A stretch of 64,000 nucleotides of DNA, taken from contig LJKK01000134.1 of NCBI GenBank assembly GCA_001421185.1, positions 40,047 to 104,046 of the forward strand. The letters are read 5' to 3'. The stretch is from Methanomassiliicoccales archaeon RumEn M1 (lineage in GTDB: Archaea; Thermoplasmatota; Thermoplasmata; Methanomassiliicoccales; Methanomassiliicoccaceae). Position 1 is the first letter of the stretch. Each line of letters opens with the position of its first letter. The notes under the pieces were generated by a model, which had not been told where the DNA came from, ran no database searches, and saw nothing but the letters and a program-made list of their open reading frames with translations. Position numbers and translations under genes: made by a program. Positions 19,510 through 28,799 of the stretch are shown in pieces.

Positions 19510-20415
19510 ATGCAGCTCCAGGAGAGGATAGCAGAGCTGAAGAAGGAGAGGAACGCTGTCATCCTCGCCCATAACTATCAGCTTCCTGAGGTCCAGGACA
19601 TCGCCGACTTCGTGGGCGACTCCCTTGGACTGGCCAAGCAGGCCTCCATGGCCGATGCGGACGTCATCGTTTTCTGCGGCGTCGACTTCATGGCCGAGAG
19701 CGCCAAGATACTCAATCCACAGAGGATCGTTCTGCATCCCGAGACCAAGGCTTGCTGCCCCATGGCCGCGATGTGCGATCCGTCAGGCGTTAGGATGCTC
19801 AAGAAGGACTTCCCCCGCGCCGACGTGGTGGCCTATGTGAACACATCGGCCGAGTGCAAGGCCGAGGCCGACGTGTGCTGCACCTCCTCCAACGCCATCA
19901 AGGTGGTCAACTCCATGGAGTCCGACCTCGTCATCTTCCTGCCGGACGAGAACCTGGCAAGTTATGTTCAGAGGTACACCGACAAGAGCATCCTCCCATG
20001 GCCGGGCCACTGTCCGACCCATGAGTCGATATCACTGGAGAAGATCGAGAAGTTAAAGAAGGAGCATCCCCAGGCGCAGGTGCTCGTCCATCCTGAGTGC
20101 CGTCCCGAGGTCGTAGACATCGCCGACGGCGTAAGGTCCACCGAGGGCATGCTCAATTTCATCAGGGAATCGGACAAGAAGGAGTTCATCATCGGCACCG
20201 AGAAGGAGATGATCTACCGTCTGTCCAAGGAGTTCCCGGACCGGATCTTCCATGAGGTGCCGGGGGCGGTGTGCCCGACGATGAAGTTGGTCACGCTGGA
20301 AAACATCCTCGCCGCGCTGGAGTCGATGTCGCCTGAGGTGACCCTATCGCCCGAGCTCATGGAGAAGGCCCGAGCGCCTCTGGAGAGGATGATGGCCATC
20401 GGCCGCGGGGACTGA
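19510..20415 (+). CDS. nadA: Quinolinate synthase
   Basis: [4Fe-4S] enzyme that condenses iminoaspartate with dihydroxyacetone phosphate to quinolinate in NAD synthesis. The 301-residue length is that of the compact archaeal type. Segments include ILAHNYQLPEVQDIADFVGDSLGLA, FCGVDFMAESAKILNP, KACCPMAAMCDPSG, YVNTSAECKAEADVCCTSSNA, WPGHCPTHE, HPECRPEV and PGAVCPTMK. The three cluster cysteines are expected among the CCP, CCT and AVCP positions. The gene stands alone with its own TATA box. nadB and nadC are not nearby. Confidence 0.97.
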   Translation: MQLQERIAELKKERNAVILAHNYQLPEVQDIADFVGDSLGLAKQASMADADVIVFCGVDFMAESAKILNPQRIVLHPETKACCPMAAMCDPSGVRMLKKDFPRADVVAYVNTSAECKAEADVCCTSSNAIKVVNSMESDLVIFLPDENLASYVQRYTDKSILPWPGHCPTHESISLEKIEKLKKEHPQAQVLVHPECRPEVVDIADGVRSTEGMLNFIRESDKKEFIIGTEKEMIYRLSKEFPDRIFHEVPGAVCPTMKLVTLENILAALESMSPEVTLSPELMEKARAPLERMMAIGRGD

Positions 20416-20472
20416 ACCCGACCTCGCCGTTTCGGCACGTCATCTCGGCAATGTTCCATTCTTCAGCGAGCG

Positions 20473-21102
20473 CTAGAGCCGCAGAAAAGTGCCGAGCGAA
20501 CCGTACATGAAGTATGCCGCGAACACGATGAGGAACAGCCCGCACGCGACGTACAGACCTCGCAGCCACTTGCCCCGGAATAGGGCACGTCCCTTGTTGG
20601 CCGAATAAGATACTAGTCCCAGATATACGAAGTCGCAGGACAGGTGGACGGCCGCGAACAGGGGTATCATCCACCAGCCGAAGGCGGAGGCCAGGCCGAT
20701 CAGCGCGGCCCCCGCGGTGGCCCACCATAGCAGGAAATAGGGATTGGCCGCCGAGAGCACGATCCCCGAGACCAGGGCGCCATGCTTCGAATCGCCCTCC
20801 CCTCCCGCCTCCTGCGGCCGCAGCATGGAGATGCCCATGTAAAGGAGGAAGGCGCCTCCCACCAGGCCTATGGCGGCAAGGATGTTCTCGTCCTGCAGGA
20901 ACACCATCAGCCCCAGGAAGATGGTCAGGATGAGGGGCACCTCGACCAGCGCATGGCCGAGCGACAGCTTAAGCCCGGAACGGGGGTCATCGAGCCCCCG
21001 GGCCACCGCTGTGGCGAACAAGGGTCCGGGGGCGATCACCCCAGAGGCCGATATGACAACCACCCATGCCAGGAACATGAGGGGATCGGTCGGGCCTTCC
21101 AT
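20473..21102 (-). CDS. LysE/RhtB-family exporter
   Basis: Six-helix membrane exporter of the LysE superfamily, about 209 residues. The N-terminal signature SGVIAPGPLFATAVARGL matches the family's PGP motif. SGIVLSAANPYFLLWW in the second half corresponds to the conserved NP segment. Members export amino acids or other small molecules; the substrate here cannot be told. I choose the Met before EGPTDPLMFLAWV, because the longer reading begins inside a TATA-like atatatacc. The gene is convergent with nadA. Confidence 0.85.
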   Translation of the reverse strand: MEGPTDPLMFLAWVVVISASGVIAPGPLFATAVARGLDDPRSGLKLSLGHALVEVPLILTIFLGLMVFLQDENILAAIGLVGGAFLLYMGISMLRPQEAGGEGDSKHGALVSGIVLSAANPYFLLWWATAGAALIGLASAFGWWMIPLFAAVHLSCDFVYLGLVSYSANKGRALFRGKWLRGLYVACGLFLIVFAAYFMYGSLGTFLRL

Positions 21103-21352
21103 GACGCTCTGATGAAAAGGGCGGTATATATCCATTGAGCCATTGGCGACATCCTCCCGTCCGTGGAGCGGTCCTGCCGTCTAAGTATCGCCATCCGATT
21201 TATGACGAAGCATAGCTTCGTCAATCGCTAGGATATATACCTTTACATTCATTTGACATAGGACAGATGGGTCGCCCGACTCGCCCTGGCGTTAATTTGG
21301 GGGCCACATTATTTAATAGATGTTCATCATTCCAAGCCAACCCTGGTGTACG

Positions 21353-22405
21353 ATGAGGTCAAAGTTTGACGCGCTGAAGTACCTTGGATGTTTGGCCCTG
21401 ATAGCCTTGGCCATCATGGCGGCCGACCCCCGGGCCCTTTGGGATGCCCTGGCCGGCGTCGAGGTGGGGACCCTTGGGGCGGTGGTCGTGCTTTACATCC
21501 TGAACCTCGTCACCAAGAGCTACCGATGGGGCGTTCTGATGAGGGACAATGGCTCGTCCGACCGACCTCCCTTTCATTCGGTACTTGCCAACTTTGCCTT
21601 CTCTCAGGCGATCAACAACGTCACCCCGGGAAGGGTGGTCGGTGAGGCCACCAGGATATACGGGGCCAGTTCTAGGATGGGGGTCAAGGTCGGCGTCGGA
21701 ACGGCGCTGGTGGTCATCGAGAAGATGATGGACCTGGTCATAGCCACTGCCATGGCGGTCTTTGGCATGATCGTTCTCACGCCAATGCTCCTTGGCCACG
21801 TCCGGGATGAACTGACCGGGATCATCGTGTTCGCCGTGGTGCTGAACCTTCTATTGATCGTTCTCCTGGCCAGGCCGAAGCTCATCGTCTCCGCCGGAAG
21901 GCGAACCATCAACATGATGTGCAGGCTACTGCCCGGAAAGATGGGCAACAGTATTTGTTCCTACTCATCCAATTTCCTGAATTCCTTCGCTGCGTCCATG
22001 GACTCATCGGACCGGACCAAACGAAGGACGTTGACGGGCGCGGCCGCCTTGACGATCCTCATCTGGGCCAACGAGGTCTTCCGTGTATGCCTCATACTTG
22101 TCGCTCTGGGGGCCCCGCTGAACTTCGCGGCCGCGATGGTGGTGACCGGCATCTCGGCGCTGAGCGCGGTGCTCCTGGTGGCTGGCAGCAATCATATATT
22201 GATATCATCGGCGGTGTTCTCCGCCGTTGGGATCGGTGCGGGGGTGGCCGCGGGAGCAGGCGTCCTGGCTGCCCTGACATCGATATGGCTATCGGTCCCG
22301 ATCGGCCTCCTGGCCTATTTCCTGGAGGACCGGTTCGGCAGGTCCCCGACCATGAACCATGCACACACTTCGACCGGCTCCCCGACCGGTAAAGGGGATG
22401 ATTGA
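21353..22405 (+). CDS. Flippase-like integral membrane protein (LPG synthase/AglD type)
   Basis: A protein of about 350 residues with seven to eight hydrophobic segments, resembling the lysylphosphatidylglycerol synthase transmembrane/UPF0104 family. Recognisable are LVTKSYRWGVLMRDNG near the N-terminus and FAFSQAINNVTPGRVVGEATRIY, corresponding to the family's N-x-x-P-G segment. I choose the ATG at 21353 because a box A (attatttaata, about 21308-21318) lies upstream and would exclude the ATG at 21320. It overlaps the GT2 gene by eight bases, opening a glycan operon of four genes. Archaeal relatives sit in surface-glycan clusters. Confidence 0.8.
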   Translation: MRSKFDALKYLGCLALIALAIMAADPRALWDALAGVEVGTLGAVVVLYILNLVTKSYRWGVLMRDNGSSDRPPFHSVLANFAFSQAINNVTPGRVVGEATRIYGASSRMGVKVGVGTALVVIEKMMDLVIATAMAVFGMIVLTPMLLGHVRDELTGIIVFAVVLNLLLIVLLARPKLIVSAGRRTINMMCRLLPGKMGNSICSYSSNFLNSFAASMDSSDRTKRRTLTGAAALTILIWANEVFRVCLILVALGAPLNFAAAMVVTGISALSAVLLVAGSNHILISSAVFSAVGIGAGVAAGAGVLAALTSIWLSVPIGLLAYFLEDRFGRSPTMNHAHTSTGSPTGKGDD

Positions 22406-23162
22406 TATGGAATGCACGACTATCTTGCTCATCTGCAACGAGAAGGACAACATCGAACCTCTTACCCGGGACGTGCTCGACGTCTATTCACAGAACGGCA
22501 TAGATGGAGAGGTTCTCCTGTTGGACGACGGAAGCACCGACGGGTCCAGTGAGATCTGCGACCGGCTATCGGAGACGGAGGAGAGGGTGCGATGCGTCCA
22601 CCACGGAGTGAACAGGGGCCGGTCATATGCCATACGCACCGGGTTCCAGGAGGCCAAAGGGGACGTGGCCATCATCATGGACGGCGACCGGCAGTATGAA
22701 CCGAAGGAGATCCCCCTTTTCCTGAACAAGATCCGGGAGGGGAACGATGTTGTCACGGGATGGCGCCATCAGCGTAGCGATCCCTTCATCAGGAAGTTCA
22801 TCTCCCGCGTATACAACAAGTACATCATACAGAGAAAGTTCGGTCTGGACATAAAGGACCAGAACAGCGGGTTCAAGGCGTTCGTCCGTACCAAGGCGGT
22901 GAGCATGGGCTTCGATCCCGAAGGCTACCTCGGCCTGCACCGATACATATTGCCGCTGGCAAGCCTGCATGGAATGAAGATCGAGGAGATCCCCATAGTC
23001 CATTACGATCGCCCCAGCGGAAAGTCGTACATCAAGTTCTACACGGTGCCCTTCATAGCCCTGAGGGACTTCCGTCGGTTCAACCGGGAGCATCGTGAGC
23101 AGATCCGATCGGCAAGGGCTTCCAGGTCCTCCGCCTCTTCGGCCAAGCGTACTGGTAGGTGA
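22398..23162 (+). CDS. Glycosyltransferase family 2
   Basis: A GT-A fold glycosyltransferase of about 255 residues similar to dolichol-phosphate sugar synthases. Segments include TTILLICNEKDNIEPL, DGEVLLLDDGSTDGSSEIC, HHGVNRGRSYAIRTGFQEAKGD and the metal-binding IIMDGDRQYEPKEIP. Near the C-terminus is DQNSGFKAFVRTKA. No membrane anchor is evident. It probably transfers a sugar to a lipid carrier for surface-glycan assembly. The start overlaps the flippase-like gene, and the stop overlaps the epimerase start by four bases (GTGA), giving tight coupling. Confidence 0.9.
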   Translation: MIDMECTTILLICNEKDNIEPLTRDVLDVYSQNGIDGEVLLLDDGSTDGSSEICDRLSETEERVRCVHHGVNRGRSYAIRTGFQEAKGDVAIIMDGDRQYEPKEIPLFLNKIREGNDVVTGWRHQRSDPFIRKFISRVYNKYIIQRKFGLDIKDQNSGFKAFVRTKAVSMGFDPEGYLGLHRYILPLASLHGMKIEEIPIVHYDRPSGKSYIKFYTVPFIALRDFRRFNREHREQIRSARASRSSASSAKRTGR

Positions 23163-24222
23163 GACTGGTGCGAGTGATCATAACCGGCGCTGCCGGCTTC
23201 ATCGGTAGCAACCTGACCGAACAGTTGCTGAACGAAGGGCATGAGGTGGTGGGGGTCGACAACTTCGACGACTACTATTCCGGCAAGACGATGTTCCTGG
23301 AAAGGAGCAGCGACCATCCCCGTTTCTCCATGGTCCGGGGGGACATCCTGGACCTTGATCTGATGAAAAGGACGATGAAGGGAGCGGACGCGGTCGTTCA
23401 TCTCGCCGCCCAGGCCGGCGTTCGTTTCTCGGTCAAGGACCCTCTGAAATCCCACATGGTCAACGTGGTAGGGACCCTCAACGTGCTGCTGGCCTCTCTG
23501 GAGGGAGGGGTCAAGCGAGTGGTGAACTCGTCCTCCTCCTCGGTCTACGGGAACATCGGCCATCGCCCCGTCACCGAGATGGATCCCGTAAGGCCCGTCT
23601 CTCCCTATGCCACCAGCAAGCTGGCTGCCGAGATCTATTGCCGGCAGTTCTACGAGCTGTATGGTCTCGACACGGTCTCCCTGAGGTACTTCACCGTCTA
23701 CGGCCCGCGCCAGAGGCCCGACATGGCCATCCGCATTTTCACAGAGCGTATCCTCAAGGGACTTCCCCCGCAGATCTACGGCGACGGGGAGCAGAGCAGG
23801 GACTTCACATTTGTCGAGGATGTGGTGGCCGCCATACGCTCTGCCATGACCGCGCCGGACCTCAAGGGGGCGGCGATCAACATCTCCGGAGGGAAGCCCA
23901 TCACCGTGAACCGCCTCGTGCAGGAGTTGCAGGCGGTCTGCGGTCGAAGGGACCTCGATCCGGTCTATCTTCCCTCGCAGCCGGGGGATGTCGATCACAC
24001 CTGGGGAGACCCCACGCTGGCCGCCAGGCTTCTCGCTGGAAGGCCAGGACGAGCATCAGGGAAGGGCTCAGGAAGTATGTGGAATGGTACCGGGGCAGCG
24101 AAGAGCGGAGGACCGTCCTAGGGGACGGCTCATCGTGCGGGACCTTGGTAGCCAACATGGCCATCTCCGAACCGTTGCCACGCCCTACGGCGGGCGGACC
24201 AGGCGGCGTGAGAGGTGAATGA
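23159..24222 (+). CDS. NAD-dependent nucleotide-sugar epimerase, frame broken near 24035
   Basis: Extended short-chain dehydrogenase acting on nucleotide sugars (UDP-glucose/galacturonate 4-epimerase type). The Rossmann motif ITGAAGFIGSNL is at the N-terminus. The middle has VVHLAAQAGVRFS, NSSSSSVYGNIG and the catalytic SPYATSKLAAE (YxxxK). Then come LRYFTVYGPRQRPDMAI and DGEQSRDFTFVEDVV. After GDPTLAARLL the family pattern WKARTSIREGLRKYVEWYRG continues only in the -1 frame. One base added near CTCGCTGG (24034-24037) restores it. The repaired frame ends at 24222, overlapping the next gene by eight bases. Confidence 0.9.
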
Positions 24223-25495
24223 GATGTCCGGGAGCTGGTCCGATAGGTTCAAGGAGACCACGGCCTCCTGGGGCCCATGGAAGAAGAGCCTGCTCCTGGT
24301 GCTGATCGCCATCCTCGTGTATGGCACCGTCATCACCCTGGAGGGGCCCGTGATCATGGAGATGTTCGGCGAGGAGAACGTACACCCGGACATCGATGTG
24401 TATCGGGCTCGGACCTCGACGATCCTTAACGGGGGCCTTCTGTACGCCGACGTGCACACCGAGACCCCTCCCCTGATAAATTACCTCCTCGTGCCCGCCC
24501 AGCTACTTGGCGGCGGGGACCATGTATGGGTGTACTCCGCCTACTTCTCGTTCTTCGGACTACTGAGCGCGATGCTGATATATCACGTCCTGCGCCGGTA
24601 CGACGATCATCTGGCATTCATGATGTCCTTGCTGTTCGTCCTCTCCCCGTTCGGGTTCATCGAGGCGGGTACGGGTAACGATGAGACGATCGTGGCCTTC
24701 ACGGTGCTCGTTCCCGCTCTGCTCATGATCCTGGAGCGGAACCGACTGGCCTCGGTGGCGATGGGGCTCTGCATATGGACCAAGATGTGGGCGATCCTGT
24801 TGGTCCCCATCCATTTCCTTCGGAGACGCACATGGAAGGAGCGGGGGCTCATGATAGGCATCATCGGAGCGATATCCGCCGCGGTGGCGGCCCCCTTCCT
24901 GATCCTCTGCGGGGACGATTTCACATGGTTCCTGCGCTACTACTTCATAGGGAACTCTGAAAGGAAGATCGAGGGGTTCAGCGTGTTCCAGTTCCTGGAG
25001 AGCGGAGGCTATGGGGTCCCCATGGCGGTGGAGCTGGCCCTCGTCCTGCTCGGCCTCCTCGCCGCCTATCTCTACGCATACCGGAAGGACCTCGGGAAGT
25101 GGGAGAGCATCACGCTCGCCTTGGCCGTGTTCTTCGTCCTATATCCGAAGATTCACACCGGTTACTACCTCATCCCGATAATGTTCCTCCTGGCATGGGC
25201 CGCCGAGAACAGGATGATCGCCGCCCGGTGCTTCCTCATGTACGTCCCCGTCATACTTGCCGTGGCGTTCAGCCCCACCGCGGACGGCTATGCGTTCTTC
25301 CAGTTCGAAGGGTCGTGGATCTTCGGACTGGTGTGCAGCCTGGCGGCGAGCGCCATGCTGCTGGAGACCACCTATACGGCAATGAAGACCAAGCCCTTCA
25401 TCACCCGGGCCATCGAAAGGGTGGCGGATGGCGAACGCCAGGAGCCCCCGGCCGCAATAGCGGAGCCAAAGGCCGGAGCGCTAGGGCCCGAGTGA
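24215..25495 (+). CDS. Polytopic GT-C-like membrane glycosyltransferase
   Basis: A 426-residue membrane protein with about ten hydrophobic segments and a first-loop pattern of acidic residues (HPDIDVYRARTSTILNGG) typical of GT-C lipid-linked sugar transferases. The motif LYADVHTETPPLINYLLVP follows. It probably moves a sugar from a polyprenyl-phosphate donor at the outer face of the membrane. It is the last gene of the glycan operon. A related protein lies convergently at 25865-27190. The exact substrate cannot be told. Confidence 0.75.
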   Translation: MNEMSGSWSDRFKETTASWGPWKKSLLLVLIAILVYGTVITLEGPVIMEMFGEENVHPDIDVYRARTSTILNGGLLYADVHTETPPLINYLLVPAQLLGGGDHVWVYSAYFSFFGLLSAMLIYHVLRRYDDHLAFMMSLLFVLSPFGFIEAGTGNDETIVAFTVLVPALLMILERNRLASVAMGLCIWTKMWAILLVPIHFLRRRTWKERGLMIGIIGAISAAVAAPFLILCGDDFTWFLRYYFIGNSERKIEGFSVFQFLESGGYGVPMAVELALVLLGLLAAYLYAYRKDLGKWESITLALAVFFVLYPKIHTGYYLIPIMFLLAWAAENRMIAARCFLMYVPVILAVAFSPTADGYAFFQFEGSWIFGLVCSLAASAMLLETTYTAMKTKPFITRAIERVADGERQEPPAAIAEPKAGALGPE

Positions 25496-25572
25496 TCGAT
25501 CAAACGCCGGCGATGTACGGGTCTGAGAGCGATCCGTCTCCCGCCGTGGAGCCCGATGCTCGTCCTATGAGG

Positions 25573-25818
25573 TCATCGGACGGGGCACTCTCTCGACACC
25601 ATCAGCGTGACGGTCGTTCTTATCCCGGGTAGCATGCGGAGCTTTCTGATGATGAGCCCCTCGAGTCCCTCCAGCGTCTCGGCCGATAGCTTGACCACCA
25701 GGTCGTACGCGCCGTATACGATGGCCACGTTCTCGACTCCCTGCATGCTGCACAGCTCGTCCGCCACACTGTCCTCCTTTCCGACATCGCAGCTCACCAG
25801 CACGATAGCGGCAGGCAT
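25573..25818 (-). CDS. Stand-alone Lrp/AsnC ligand-binding (RAM) domain protein
   Basis: An 81-residue protein consisting only of the ACT-like effector domain of Lrp/AsnC regulators, with no DNA-binding helix. The pattern AIVLVSCDVGKEDSVADELCSMQGVENVAIVYGAYDLVVKL is typical, as is the end IRTTVTLMV. Such proteins often bind amino acids and form rings, or pair with full-length Lrp proteins. It lies between two convergent GT-C genes, which does not suggest a role. Confidence 0.85.
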   Translation of the reverse strand: MPAAIVLVSCDVGKEDSVADELCSMQGVENVAIVYGAYDLVVKLSAETLEGLEGLIIRKLRMLPGIRTTVTLMVSRECPVR

Positions 25819-25864
25819 GTTCGATCGATGAGTAGACTACGTAGATAAGATGAACGCCATTGTC

Positions 25865-27190
25865 CTAGCTCGCCTCCCGGGAGGCCTCTCCCAGGGGTTG
25901 CCCGTCGTCCCCCTCCCAGATGGGGAGCGGATCGGATGGCGAGCGGTCGAGGAAGCAGTCCTCCCTAAGAGCTATGCGAGTGGCGTCTGCCAGGATCAAC
26001 AGGCCGATGATGAGGGCCACCAGGGCCACCCACGCGTACATCGCCGGCACGTTACCATCGTCGATGCTGAAATCCAGTACATTGGCGATCGTCAATGGTA
26101 CGTACATTCCCAGGAGGCGCAGCAGCACCCTCCGATTCTCGGCCGCCCATACCGTCAGGAATGCGAAGGGGATGATGAAGTAGCTCAATCTGATCATAGG
26201 GTAGATGGACAGGAACACCACGGTCACCAGAAGACAGGAACGCCAGACGTCCAGCTTGTGCTTCCAGCAGAACCAATATGTGGCGATCAGCGCGGCCACG
26301 GTCACTAGGGCGCCCACCGCACCAGGGATGACCAGCCCCCCGTCGCTCATGAGCCCCACGGCAGACATCCCGGCGCCCCCATCATTGTCGGCCAGCATGT
26401 AGTACGTGGGAAAGAGAAGGAACTCGTAGGGGCAGATGATCAGGAACGGCAGCGCGACGGCCAGTGAGATCAGGGCCGCCAGCCCGATGTGGCGGAACCG
26501 CTCCTTCCAGGTGGGGACCTGGAGCAACATGGCCGGGAACAGGATGATGGACAGGAACTTTGTCCAGAACCCTAAGGTCACCGACACCGTCGCACCCTTG
26601 AAGCTCTTACTGAGGAACAGGAGCACGGGCAGGATGAACAGGAACACCACTATGGGCTCATCCTGCTGAGCAATGGTGGCTTCGACCACCAGGGATGGGC
26701 ACAGTAACAGCAACAGGGCGGAGACGAACGCCAGATGGTCATCCCATTTCCTTAGCAACAGGTAGGTGCTGAGGGACGACAGCAGAGCGAACAGGGAGAA
26801 CCAGATCTCGTAGGCCCACCCCTCCCCTCCGGCCAGCTGGGGGGGCAGGAACAGATAATTGATGATGGGCGGGGACTCCACGGGGAAGGAGAGGAACGGC
26901 ACGTCCCGGTAGATGATGCCCCCGTTGAGTATCAATCGCGCCCGCTCCTGGAAGACGGAGAGGTCGGTGGTCCCGATGTTGTTCTGGTCGAGGAAGGGCT
27001 GTAGGAGAAGGACGCTGAAAGCGATGAAGCTCCCGTACACCAGCAGCATGGTGAACAGCAGAGCGAGCACCCTGCGGCGAGGGGACAGGCCCTTGAGCCG
27101 GATCTCCAGCCTTGACCATCGTCCAGCCTCCAGGGATACCTCCTCTGCCACCATGCCGCCCCCACGCCTTCGAAAACCTGCATCGGCCAT
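25865..27190 (-). CDS. Polytopic GT-C-like membrane protein, paralogue of 24215-25495
   Basis: A 441-residue membrane protein with about ten hydrophobic segments. It shares layout and motifs with the GT-C protein at 24215: ERARLILNGGIIYRDV and ESPPIINYLFLPPQLAGG match RARTSTILNGGLLYADV and ETPPLINYLLVPAQLLGG. The pattern RKWDDHLAFVSALLLLLCP also has a counterpart. The catalytic acidic pair TTDLSVFQERA lies in the first loop. The likely role is membrane-side sugar transfer in surface glycan assembly. The Met at 27154 is an alternative start that would drop a Gly/Arg-rich head. Confidence 0.72.
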   Translation of the reverse strand: MADAGFRRRGGGMVAEEVSLEAGRWSRLEIRLKGLSPRRRVLALLFTMLLVYGSFIAFSVLLLQPFLDQNNIGTTDLSVFQERARLILNGGIIYRDVPFLSFPVESPPIINYLFLPPQLAGGEGWAYEIWFSLFALLSSLSTYLLLRKWDDHLAFVSALLLLLCPSLVVEATIAQQDEPIVVFLFILPVLLFLSKSFKGATVSVTLGFWTKFLSIILFPAMLLQVPTWKERFRHIGLAALISLAVALPFLIICPYEFLLFPTYYMLADNDGGAGMSAVGLMSDGGLVIPGAVGALVTVAALIATYWFCWKHKLDVWRSCLLVTVVFLSIYPMIRLSYFIIPFAFLTVWAAENRRVLLRLLGMYVPLTIANVLDFSIDDGNVPAMYAWVALVALIIGLLILADATRIALREDCFLDRSPSDPLPIWEGDDGQPLGEASREAS

Positions 27191-27220
27191 GCGGCGACGC
27201 CGATTTAGCGTTTTCTCCGC

Positions 27221-27574
27221 CTAGTCGGCGATGAGCTCCCTGGCCGTTATCCCCACCTCTTCCATGCTGGATAGCTGGATGTCGGGGTGGGCGAACATTC
27301 CCAGGTACCGGTCCACGGCGCCCATGACGGCCTCTGGAACGATGACGACGACCTCCACCCCCTGGTCGATGAGGTCGTTGTAGTCCTGCACGGCGTCGCG
27401 GTTCCTCCATGAACGCTCCGTCTCCAAGAACTCGCATCTGACCATGTTGCCGGAACTGTCGTGATAGTGGATGGCGCACCAGTCATCCATGATCTCCGGG
27501 CTTGCCACCAGGCCGCCATCCTCCTCCATCATGCTTGCTATTCTCTCTTCGAGGGCATGTTGCAGGTCTATCAT
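27221..27574 (-). CDS. Hypothetical protein
   Basis: A cytoplasmic protein of about 117 residues that I do not recognise. It contains WCAIHYHDSSGNMVRCEFLET, then a mixed alpha/beta half with VEVVVIVPEAVMGAVDRYLGMF, which could be a small nucleotide- or protein-binding fold. I choose the Met before IDLQHALEERI as start. An upstream Met at 27595 adds seven residues. It is transcribed towards the GT-C gene, 30 bases before that gene's start, and may be in its operon. Confidence 0.5.
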   Translation of the reverse strand: MIDLQHALEERIASMMEEDGGLVASPEIMDDWCAIHYHDSSGNMVRCEFLETERSWRNRDAVQDYNDLIDQGVEVVVIVPEAVMGAVDRYLGMFAHPDIQLSSMEEVGITARELIAD

Positions 27575-27729
27575 GGGGCGACAGGTGTTGAGCAAGGGAT
27601 ATTACAACATTTCGTCCTTCCTAGGCCACCTCCGGGCCACGGTCATGGGAGCAGTTTCGGCCTGGCCGGAGACGCACTTTTATAGTAGTCAACAGCAATG
27701 GGGCGGCGTCCGACGCGCTAGCGGCGGGG

Positions 27730-28269
27730 ATGGGAATGACCAGAATCGACCTTGGCGAGCCTCAAGAGATCATCTCGTTCATCGTGCTGGGAGAGCCAAC
27801 GCCCGAGGGCAGCACCCGCGCGTTCTACATCCCCAAGCTCAACAAGACGGTCACCACCCATCAGAACCAGAGCCAGCTCAACGCCTGGCGCAATCGGGTC
27901 GCCACCGAGGCCCAGAACGTGCTCCTCGGCCAGGAGTGGACCTCCGATCGCTCATCGGCCTACACCCTGGACGTGGACTTCATCCTTCCAAGGCCGCCCT
28001 CTGTGCCGGCCCACCGCCGGTTGCGGCCGACCGTGAAGCCGGACATCGACAAGCTGGTGAGGGCGATCAACGACGCTCTCACCGGGATCCTGTTCCCCGA
28101 CGACTGCCAGGTCGTCTCGATCCAGGTCACCAAGGACTACGAGGGCGAACGACGTCCGGGCGCCTACCTTCGCGTGTGCCGATACCAGAACGTGCGTGAT
28201 AAAAGGAAAAGGGCGAAGAAGAAGGAGGTCGTGGACGACGAGCTCCTCTTCGACCCCCGGGACGACTGA
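27730..28269 (+). CDS. RusA-like Holliday junction resolvase
   Basis: A 179-residue member of the RusA endodeoxyribonuclease family, which resolves four-way DNA junctions with a magnesium-dependent cut. The diagnostic block KPDIDKLVRAINDALTGILF and then PDDCQVVSIQV carries the conserved Asp residues of the active site. The N-terminal strand region (IISFIVLGEPTPEGSTRAF) also fits. The C-terminal tail is very basic and then acidic (KRKRAKKKEVVDDE). RusA genes are usually of phage or prophage origin, but no other phage genes are near. It could be a domesticated repair enzyme. Confidence 0.85.
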   Translation: MGMTRIDLGEPQEIISFIVLGEPTPEGSTRAFYIPKLNKTVTTHQNQSQLNAWRNRVATEAQNVLLGQEWTSDRSSAYTLDVDFILPRPPSVPAHRRLRPTVKPDIDKLVRAINDALTGILFPDDCQVVSIQVTKDYEGERRPGAYLRVCRYQNVRDKRKRAKKKEVVDDELLFDPRDD

Positions 28270-28271
28270 GG

Positions 28272-28718
28272 TCACGCTCGGGTGACAAGGCTCTGTTTTA
28301 GGTATGAGCCGATCAGCAGCGAGGTGGGATACAGCACCTCCTCCTCCATCTGCGCGTGCAGCAGCAACTTGTCGGCGAAGATGACATGCTCCTCCATGCC
28401 CGCCCTCGAGGCCGCGGCGCGGAGGGACTCGAGCGCGATGGCGATCTGCACGTGCTCCTCCAGCATCCTTGGCAGCTCTTCCCTCAGCCGCTCGGTCAGC
28501 TCGATGACCTTCTCCGGATGCTCGACCCTCCTTTCTCCGGACAGCGTCAGCGAACCGAGCTGGGGGAGGGCGAACTCCTCCTCCCGGTGGAAATGGGGCA
28601 TCAGGTGCTCGGACACCACCCGAGCCGCCTCTCCGACCTCTCCCGGTGCGGCCATTGCCCTCTCCAACATGGACAGGAGTTCCTCGTGCTCCTTCCTCAA
28701 CGAACTTGGGACCTCCAT
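28272..28718 (-). CDS. Hemerythrin-like (HHE) protein
   Basis: A 148-residue protein with the hemerythrin-like ligand pattern KEHEELLSMLERAM, then EHLMPHFHREEEFALPQLG, EEHVQIAIALES and LLLHAQMEEEVLYP. It probably binds a di-iron centre for oxygen, nitric oxide or iron handling. It is only distantly similar to the other two hemerythrin-like proteins in the window. It is convergent with the RusA-like gene, with two bases between the stops. Confidence 0.85.
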   Translation of the reverse strand: MEVPSSLRKEHEELLSMLERAMAAPGEVGEAARVVSEHLMPHFHREEEFALPQLGSLTLSGERRVEHPEKVIELTERLREELPRMLEEHVQIAIALESLRAAASRAGMEEHVIFADKLLLHAQMEEEVLYPTSLLIGSYLKQSLVTRA

Positions 28719-28799
28719 AAAACTTCCTCGGATGAGGATGGTAGCAGGAAGGAGATAATAGGTGGCTCGAAGAAAGGGTAAGGGGTTGGGGAAGGGGTT

